DNA of 6,556 bases from an uncultured Oscillospiraceae bacterium (lineage in GTDB: Bacteria > Bacillota > Clostridia > Oscillospirales > Acutalibacteraceae), in NCBI GenBank assembly GCA_900550315.1, contig URRK01000094.1, forward strand, positions 1 to 6,556, written 5' to 3'. Position 1 is the first letter of the stretch. Every line of letters starts with the position of its first letter. Both the position numbers and the translations under genes were made by a program. The notes under the pieces are model-generated. The model had not been told where the DNA came from and did not search any database. It saw only the letters and a list, made by a program, of their open reading frames with translations. Positions 1 through 5,700 of this stretch are shown piece after piece.

Positions 1-1351
1 GGCCGTACTGCTCTTTCATTAAGCGACCAAGCTTAATGCCAACGCCGTGGTGGTCGTTTACTACGCCGCCATGCGCCAAAGCCGTGCGTACGCCAACCGT
101 CCAAATTTCCTGATGCAGGCGCAGTGCCTCAACCGGATCTTTCGGAACATCCTTTCCATCTACAATAAAGCGGTCGTAAACCATGGCGCCCCACTCATAC
201 CAGTGCGAGAAGTGGGCAATAAATTTAACCTGCGGGAATTTTGATTCAATGGCCTGTTTCATGGCCCAGTAAATTTCCTCAATTTTGCCGTACGGCGCAA
301 TGGTGTCCATGGTGCCAAACATCTGCGGAATATCCATCATATATCCGGGATAGAAGAAAGTAATTTTCTCGTCCCACCATTTTTCGCCGTACTCGCTGCC
401 TAAGTCCTCGGCGCCGTAACGCTTAAAGGTTTCCAGCAGAATTTTTTCCTCAACAGCTACCAGTTCCTTAACGCCCTCAATCGCAACATTCATAAAGGCG
501 CCCTTTTTTTCTACCCCAACAATTTTTTTAATTAGCGAAGCGGTTTCAGCCTCGTCGTACAGCCGCATTACCGAAGGCTTAAATTTTTGCAGCAGCTCGC
601 GCGCGGCTTTAAACGCCCCGGTCATATCCTGGAATAAAAATCCGCGGAACCGGCGCTCCTCCGGTTGGTCAAAAATACGGATCTGTGCTTTGGTAATAAT
701 GCCAAGCGTGCCCTCGGAGCCAATAAAGATCTGGTTTAGGTCCGGGCCGGCTGCGTGCTTTGGCGCGGGCGAGGTGTAAATAATATCGCCGTTCGGCAAA
801 ACAACCTCCATTTGTAAAACCATATCGTCAATTTTGCCGTATTTGGTAGAAACAACGCCAATACCGCGGTGCGCCAAAAAGCCGCCAACGGTAGAGCAGG
901 TTAAGGAGGACGGGTAATGCATGGTGGCCTTTCCAACCTCGTTGGCGGCCCACTCAATGTGCTTGTAAATGGCACCGGTGCCGCACTCTATGTACATTCC
1001 CTCGGTGTTAACCTCGTAAATTTTATTCATGCGCTTGGTATCCAGCAAAATGCCGCCGCAAACCGGCAAAGCGCCGCCCTGCGTGCCGCCGCCGGCACCC
1101 CAAACCGTTACGGGAATTTTGTAGTAGTTTGCAATTTTAACAACCTTAGAAACCTCTTTGGCATCTTTCGGGCATACAACATAATCGGCCTGCGGCATCA
1201 TGCGGCCGCGGTCTGCCCACATTCTGGAAAGCCAGTAGTAGTCTACACTGTGCGTAACCTTGTCAATTTCCTTAACCGAACAGTTTTCCTTACCTACGGC
1301 GTCTTCCAGCTCGGTTAAGATCATGGAGAATAAAAATTCATTTGTTTGCAT
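1..1351 (-). CDS. FAD-binding oxidoreductase, alkylglycerone-phosphate synthase-like (partial, C-terminus missing)
   Basis: Seen: an open frame from ATG at 1351, 7 nt after an AAAGGAG ribosome site, runs 450 codons off the left edge. Residues 80-92 form the FAD pyrophosphate loop (PVTVWGAGGGTQGG). Residues 146-177 (TVGGFLAHRG, then YGKIDDM) and 204-222 (DLNQIFIGSEGTLGIIT) are the usual flavin-binding signatures of the VAO/GlcD fold. In the second half, RLYD near 263, FSHWYEWG near 381-388 and DHHGVG at 433-438 match the AGPS branch better than glycolate oxidase GlcD, which has EHGIG. Only a short tail, perhaps 25-40 residues, should be missing. Family knowledge: flavoenzymes acting on 2-hydroxy acids, phenols or acyl-glycerone phosphate, usually cytosolic or membrane-peripheral. 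The first His of the AGPS His-His-His motif is Asp here, so ether-lipid synthesis should not be assumed. Anaerobic bacteria are known to make plasmalogens by the unrelated PlsA route. Inferred: the substrate is unknown, and control is by the divergent AraC-type regulator. Confidence 0.9.
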   Translation of the reverse strand, partial: MQTNEFLFSMILTELEDAVGKENCSVKEIDKVTHSVDYYWLSRMWADRGRMMPQADYVVCPKDAKEVSKVVKIANYYKIPVTVWGAGGGTQGGALPVCGGILLDTKRMNKIYEVNTEGMYIECGTGAIYKHIEWAANEVGKATMHYPSSLTCSTVGGFLAHRGIGVVSTKYGKIDDMVLQMEVVLPNGDIIYTSPAPKHAAGPDLNQIFIGSEGTLGIITKAQIRIFDQPEERRFRGFLFQDMTGAFKAARELLQKFKPSVMRLYDEAETASLIKKIVGVEKKGAFMNVAIEGVKELVAVEEKILLETFKRYGAEDLGSEYGEKWWDEKITFFYPGYMMDIPQMFGTMDTIAPYGKIEEIYWAMKQAIESKFPQVKFIAHFSHWYEWGAMVYDRFIVDGKDVPKDPVEALRLHQEIWTVGVRTALAHGGVVNDHHGVGIKLGRLMKEQYG

Positions 1352-1404
1352 AATCTGACTCCTTTAAAATTTAATTTGCGAAAGTAAACCGCCTTAAAAA
1401 GTTT

Positions 1405-1451
1405 GGGGCTGCACCGGGCGCTAAGATTTAACGCCCATAAGCCAAAGCCCC
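1405..1451 (-). promoter_or_regulatory. Hairpin in the leader of the oxidoreductase, possible attenuator
   Basis: Read on the minus strand, GGGCGTTAA and TTAGCGCCC (1436-1416) form a 9-position stem with one mismatch around a 3-nt loop. GGGGCT (1451-1446) can pair with AGCCCC (1410-1405) around it. AAAC and then TTTTT follow on the minus strand, about 50 nt before the start codon. That is the layout of an intrinsic terminator or attenuator, but the U-tract is short and four bases removed from the stem, so it may instead be a stabilising 5' structure or an operator. No known riboswitch consensus was recognised. Confidence 0.4.
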
Positions 1452-1499
1452 GCCCAAAAAGCAGCAGGCCGCGTTTTAGCCGTTAGACAGAAGTTAAAC

Positions 1500-1567
1500 C
1501 AACTGCCAAACCCCAAAGAACAAAAGCCCTTTTGTGCGGTTGCTGTTTATTGCAAGCGCTGCAGTTG
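1500..1567 (-). promoter_or_regulatory. Multibranch-capable RNA segment in the oxidoreductase leader
   Basis: On the minus strand, CAACTGC (1567-1561) is complementary to GCAGTTG (1506-1500). Between these arms lie two further hairpins: GCGCTTGC / GCAACCGC (1559-1552 with 1543-1536, one mismatch, 8-nt loop) and the 14-nt palindrome CAAAAGGGCTTTTG (1534-1521). Together they could form a three-way junction just downstream of the predicted transcript start near 1600. The 14-nt palindrome could equally be a DNA operator. No match to a known regulatory RNA was recognised, so the function is unknown. Confidence 0.3.
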
Positions 1568-1594
1568 CCAAAAATACCGCGCCTACAATATACT
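1565..1594 (+). promoter_or_regulatory. Upstream promoter-like pair for the araC-type gene
   Basis: TTGCCA (1565-1570) and TATACT (1589-1594) each match the sigma-A consensus at five of six positions and are separated by 18 bp. Transcription would begin near 1601 and run through the TACAAT/ATTGTA array into the regulator. Its -35 box is closer to consensus than that of the downstream pair at 1608-1636, so it may be the main or an alternative promoter. Confidence 0.45.
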
Positions 1595-1606
1595 TAACAC
1601 TTTACT

Positions 1607-1635
1607 ATTGTATTCCCTGTCGATTTCTGTTACAA
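1607..1635 (-). promoter_or_regulatory. Predicted promoter of the oxidoreductase gene
   Basis: On the minus strand, TTGTAA (1635-1630) as -35 and TACAAT (1612-1607) as -10 are separated by 17 bp. Transcription would start near 1600, giving a leader of about 250 nt before the ATG at 1351. The same DNA read on the plus strand is the araC-type promoter, so the two polymerases would compete for one site. Confidence 0.5.
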
Positions 1636-1636
1636 T
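1608..1636 (+). promoter_or_regulatory. Predicted proximal promoter of the araC-type gene
   Basis: TTGTAT (1608-1613) and TACAAT (1631-1636) are separated by 17 bp. The -10 matches consensus at five of six positions and the -35 at three of six. Transcription would begin near 1643, leaving a 5' leader of about 44 nt. A perfect 9-bp inverted repeat starts in the -10 box and ends at 1660, a position suited to repression or autoregulation. Confidence 0.5.
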
Positions 1637-1686
1637 GGATGTAACGATTATTCCATTGTACAAATCAACTTTTTTAAGGAGCCGGC

Positions 1687-2505
1687 ATGAAAGAAATTGC
1701 TTTTAAAAGCTTATTTTCGCAAAGCGTGCATTTTTACGGCATTGCGGCTGTGCACCGCAAATGGGGCGGCGGCAATAAAAACAATTATTTGGCCCGCGGA
1801 CGGGATGAAAATATTCTTTCCTACACCATTCGCGGCGGCAAAAACATTTACACTGCCCCAAACGGCAGCCCAACCTTTTGCCTTAAAGCCCCAGCCGTTG
1901 TTTTAATTACGCAGGGCGCGCCCTACCTTTCTGAAACAGTTACCTCCACCGCGGCAGAATTTGGCGAAACGGTTTGTATTCGCTTTAAAATGGTAAGCGA
2001 CGCCGGCGAGCCACTGCGGCTAAAAGAGCATTGGCTTTGCTTTACCGGCGACGACGGCTATTTAACCGACTTATTTTTTGAGGTACTGCAAAATTACCTT
2101 AAAACCGAAACCAACATTTTAAAAATTAAAATTGCGCTTTACCAAATTTTCGGGATCTTAAAAAAACAGCTGCCGGAAAACAACGCCGAAACCCAAAATG
2201 AGCTGCTGCGCCCCGCCTTTTTGCGCCTGCGACAATACCCCGGTGAAAATTTGCCGGTTAGCGAGCTGGCGCGCCTTTGCAATTTAAGCGAAAGCTATTT
2301 TAGAAGCCGGTTTAAGCAACAGGCCGGCTGCTCGGTAACCGATTACCGCAACCGCCTGCGTATTGAAAAAGCCGAACAGTTGCTGCAAAGCTCACTTTGG
2401 ACGACCGACCTGATTGCCGAAACGCTTGGTTTTTTTGACACTTCGCACTTTTATCGTGTTTACAAAAAAATAACCGGCAAAACCCCGCGCGGCGGGAGTA
2501 AATAA
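1687..2505 (+). CDS. AraC/XylS-family transcriptional regulator
   Basis: Seen: a 272-residue frame starting at ATG 1687, 5 nt after AAGGAG (1676-1681), and ending in TAA. Residues 1-110 are rich in short beta-like segments with glycines (for example ILSYTIRGGKNIY and VVLITQGAPYLS), as in the cupin-type effector domain of AraC proteins. Residues 115-165 are helical linker. Residues 172-267 are the double helix-turn-helix DNA-binding domain: the first is VSELARLCNLSESYFRSRF (191-209), the second runs from DLIAETLGFFDTSHFYRVYKK (241-261) to TGKTP. Total length is normal for the family. The protein ends five residues after TGKTP, without the YR-containing tail usual there, but no frameshift is visible. 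Family role: sugar- or small-molecule-responsive activator in the cytoplasm. Inferred: it regulates itself and the divergent oxidoreductase through the shared array upstream. The effector is unknown. Confidence 0.93.
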   Translation: MKEIAFKSLFSQSVHFYGIAAVHRKWGGGNKNNYLARGRDENILSYTIRGGKNIYTAPNGSPTFCLKAPAVVLITQGAPYLSETVTSTAAEFGETVCIRFKMVSDAGEPLRLKEHWLCFTGDDGYLTDLFFEVLQNYLKTETNILKIKIALYQIFGILKKQLPENNAETQNELLRPAFLRLRQYPGENLPVSELARLCNLSESYFRSRFKQQAGCSVTDYRNRLRIEKAEQLLQSSLWTTDLIAETLGFFDTSHFYRVYKKITGKTPRGGSK

Positions 2506-2610
2506 CCGTTTTTATACAGCTTTTTTGCGCGGCCGGTAACGCCGCAGTGCCCTATTGCAAAAACCGCAAAATATGAGGGCTGTTAACCCTTACTGTAAAA
2601 TTTTTAAAAC

Positions 2611-2663
2611 AACAAAAATAACCCGCCGGGTAAGTGCTGGTCAGTGCACTTATTCGGCGGGTT
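2611..2663 (-). terminator. Intrinsic terminator of the large glycosidase gene, probably bidirectional
   Basis: AACCCGCCG (2620-2628) pairs with CGGCGGGTT (2655-2663), and inside it TAAGTGC (2631-2637) pairs with GCACTTA (2646-2652) around an 8-nt loop. On the minus strand the stem is followed by ATTTTTGTT, a good U-tract for the gene ending at 2794. In the plus-strand transcript the two central positions become G-U pairs, giving a continuous 18-bp stem, but only TTTGC follows. The minus direction is therefore better supported, and weaker termination of the regulator's transcript is plausible. No other convincing terminator follows the regulator. Confidence 0.75.
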
Positions 2664-2664
2664 T

Positions 2665-2739
2665 GCTGCCCGGGCAGGCCGGAATACTCCAAGCCTGCAA
2701 AAAACGGCAGCTGCCCGGCGCTTGGGAGAATCACGCCGG
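2665..2739. repeat. Cluster of GC-rich inverted and direct repeats between convergent genes
   Basis: Four elements are packed here: the 12-bp palindrome CTGCCCGGGCAG (2666-2677); an inverted pair GCAGGC (2674-2679) / GCCTGC (2693-2698); the 10-bp palindrome GGCAGCTGCC (2706-2715) next to an A6 run (2699-2704); and CCGGCG / CGCCGG (2715-2720 with 2734-2739). GCTGCCCGG occurs twice in direct orientation (2665-2673 and 2710-2718), and CCGGGCAG (2670-2677) can also pair with CTGCCCGG (2711-2718). The alternatives are mutually exclusive. They lie in the 3' untranslated region of the glycosidase transcript and may protect its end or add a secondary termination point. No coding sequence is supported between 2506 and 2793. 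Confidence 0.45.
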
Positions 2740-2793
2740 AGCTATTACAATTGCTTTAGGGAGATTACAGCAACTGTAGCAAAGGAATAAAGG

Positions 2794-5700
2794 TTATTTG
2801 CAAACGCGGCGCGTGGTGTAAAACGCAACGCCGTAGGGAATAATTTGGTCTTTTAACACCTTGTTGGTGTGAATAATTTTCTTATCCGGCGCGGCCAGCT
2901 TGGTGTCGTCGGTTGCAAATACATTGTTGGGGTCGTAAACATGGCGGTAAAGCGTAGCATCGCCCAACGAGGTTTCAAACTGCAGGGTTACATTGGCGGC
3001 GTCTAAGTTGGTGTTAATTACCATAATGTTGTAGCTGCCGTCCGGTCCCTTAGTCATGGCGGCGTAAACACCGTCCAGGGCCTCCTTACTGCCGGCGTAA
3101 ACCTTAGCCCCGGTTTGACCCATAATGTTAAACGCTAAGTTAACATAATGGTAAAATGGGTAAACAAAGCTGGAACGTAATAGGGTTGGCATACAGCCCC
3201 ATAAATGCACACCGCCGCTCCAAGAATCACTTTCGTGATTAGAGTTATTATTCGGCCATTGTTGATCAAACAGCGTCCAGATGGCCGAGCTTTTTAATCC
3301 ATTGTTTAAAAAGGCCATGTTGGCTAAAGCCATTTGGTAACCATACAGCCCGCTGGATTTCCGATAACCGGTTCCTTGGCTTCCGGCACTCATGCCGTAT
3401 TCATCGTAGATCCAGTTTTTCGGATCTATAACCGTTTTGACAGTATCAATCTTATCCTGCCAGGCGCTGTAATTGTCGGCCGTAAGGTCGGTGCCTTGGT
3501 AACGGTGGGCCGAGAGCATATCTACCGCACCGGTCAGCAAATGTTTCTGGTAATAGTACAGGTATTCGTTGCAAATTTCATCATCACCTGCAAAGTTTGG
3601 GCCAATAATTTGAACCGTATTGCGCAGCCCTCGGTTTTTCAGTGCCGTGTGTACCGTATTGGCAGCAGTAGCCTGCATATTTGCACAATTGTCCACAAAC
3701 TCTTTACGTTCTTCTTTGGTACCCCAATCTTCTTTCCACCAGGCACCCGGCTCGGTGGCGGTAGAAATGTAGGCAGCGTTTTTGGCTCCGTGTGCGTGGA
3801 ACTGCTCTACCGTATCGGCCATAAATTCAGCGTAATTTTCTAAAATCTTTTGCTGATTTTTGTTCGGGTCGGCAAAGCCAACAAAAACGTCATTTTCGTG
3901 TCCGGTTTTATCTTTGTCCACCCAGTGATGTGTGCGCAAACAATAAGTGTTATCGTACCAATAGCTGATCCAGGTTTTCACGCCGCCCTCCTGCAGCTTA
4001 TTGCTCCACTTGTAAAAGGCTCTCATGCCTTCGCTGTCCCAGTCAAACTTTTTGGTTTTCGCGTCCCAGGCGTAGCCGCCGTCGTAATAAGAGCGGGCAA
4101 TTTTAATGCCAATGCTCTTGGCGCGGCTTAGCTCTAACTCGGCCATTTCATTGGTTAAAGTGCGGCCCCAATTATCCTTTTGGTAAGCAAAGCCGTGGTA
4201 CACGCCGTTAAAGCCCAAAAAGTTGTTTTGCACCGGCGTGGCGTTAAAAATTGGTACCGCTGCGGTTGTTACCTCAACATTTTCCTCAAACCGCACATCA
4301 AATTCCGGCGAATCAACTTCAGCGCCCTTTACAGTTAAGCTTTCAAAATCGGCCTCTGCCAGTTCGGCAGGTACTTGTTTTTCAGGCAAGCCAAAATTCT
4401 GTTTAAACAGCGCTAAGTAATTAAAATCGGTTTTGGCGTTTCCCTCAATAACCAAATAGTAAATGCCGGTAAAATCGGCTATAATTCGGCTGGCCGAATG
4501 TACGCTGCCTTCTGCAAATTCGGTACCCTCAACAATATTATTACCGGCAGCATCGTAAGCCAGGTAGGCCTTTGCGCCGTTTTTCGGATCGGCAGAAAAA
4601 ACCAAATCGGCACGGGAGCCAACCTCTAATTTATAAATTGATTTTTTACCGGCCGCCGAATTAGAAAAATCCACATTTTTTAATTGATTATAAAACGGCT
4701 CACAATATGCGTTTTGGTAATTGCGCTCAACCAAGCCGTAAGGCAGTGGCCGAATCGTTACAGCATCTATATACATAGCAAAATCGCCGGCTAAATAAAG
4801 GGCAAGATATTTGCTGGGAGCCGTAATTTCGTAGGTCATGGTTAGCCAGCCGTTTTCATCTTTCTCCGTTGTGGTAGTTACAGCGTCGGTAGTCCCGCTC
4901 CATTTATCATTAATGTTATTTTCGTAAAAAGCGTATGCCTGATATTTACCAAACGGGCCTTGGCTTTTAAAATTCCAAACATTATCCCACTGGTTTGTAA
5001 AATAAATAGAGTGGTACGAACCAACATCACTCCAACTGCTTTCGGGTGTACGAACCGGCTTAAAACGAACGGCAACCTGGTATTTTTCGCCGATTTTTAA
5101 TTCACCCATGGCGTCGTCAAACAAAGAAATGGCGTAGGTGCCGCTTTTGTTGCTATCGTACTTAATACTGCTTTTTCCGTCGTATACATTAGGGTCGTTC
5201 TCGGTAACGGCCTTGTACACCGAAAAGGTGTCAGACATAATGCTACTACCACCAACCCAGTTTTCAAAGCTTTGCTCAAAGCATCCCTCGTCAAGCCACT
5301 TGGCATAATAAGTAGTATCAGCCTGCGGATAAATTTTAATATCTACCGGCTTTTGATAAGTAGAATCCTCATACCACCCCGCAAAGGTTTTGCCGGCCGG
5401 CGGCGTGGGGTTGGCAACGGTTAAAGGTAGGTTTGCCGGGCCTTCGGCAGCGGCAGGTGCCGTAATACCGGGCGTTTCAAAATTAACCTTAACCGTTGGC
5501 ATTTCGGTAATACCAACATCATCTAAATAATAGGTTGCACCGCCCCAACTGGTTAAACCAAAATACTTTTGGGTTGCAATAAAATAACATTCAATTTCGG
5601 CAAACTGATTTAGGTGTTTATAACCGCTTCCAATATAAAGCAGTGATATACGCTCAGAATAACTCCAAGGGTTATTTCGCACGCTAAGCTGCGAAAAGCT

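Larger units (their letters stand above)
1584..1660. repeat. Four-box alternating TACAAT/ATTGTA array, probable operator
   Basis: TACAAT at 1584-1589, ATTGTA at 1607-1612, TACAAT at 1631-1636 and ATTGTA at 1655-1660 alternate in orientation, with start-to-start spacings of 23, 24 and 24 bp. The array is nearly symmetric about 1622. The right-hand pair extends to a perfect 9-bp inverted repeat, TACAATGGA (1631-1639) and TCCATTGTA (1652-1660), around 12 bp. The two inner boxes double as the -10 and -35 regions of both divergent promoters; the outer two fall at about +12 to +18 of each transcript. A dimeric regulator bound here could control both directions. The divergent AraC-type protein is the obvious candidate, although AraC sites are more often direct repeats. 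Confidence 0.55.

Noticed and set aside
917..1318. 133-codon plus-strand frame
   Set aside because: It lies wholly antisense to the conserved flavoenzyme, has a low-complexity composition and no family signature.
1352..1600. T-box, FMN riboswitch or other known leader class
   Set aside because: No T-box AGGGTGG-type motif or RFN-like conserved core was found. Only generic inverted repeats are visible.
1638..1652. CcpA cre-like site around TGTAACGATT
   Set aside because: The central CG is in the wrong register for the cre consensus and the right half does not match.
2706..2715. GGCAGCTGCC followed by a T6 run on the minus strand as a separate terminator
   Set aside because: The palindrome leaves no room for a loop, so a stable terminator hairpin would have only three base pairs.
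2552..2779. Two overlapping small frames (plus from 2555, minus from 2734) in the convergent intergenic region
   Set aside because: They use TTG and GTG starts without a convincing ribosome site, overlap the terminator and hairpins, and resemble no known protein.
3334..3843. 169-codon plus-strand frame
   Set aside because: Antisense to the glycosidase barrel, whose minus-strand frame carries recognisable motifs. This is a shadow frame.
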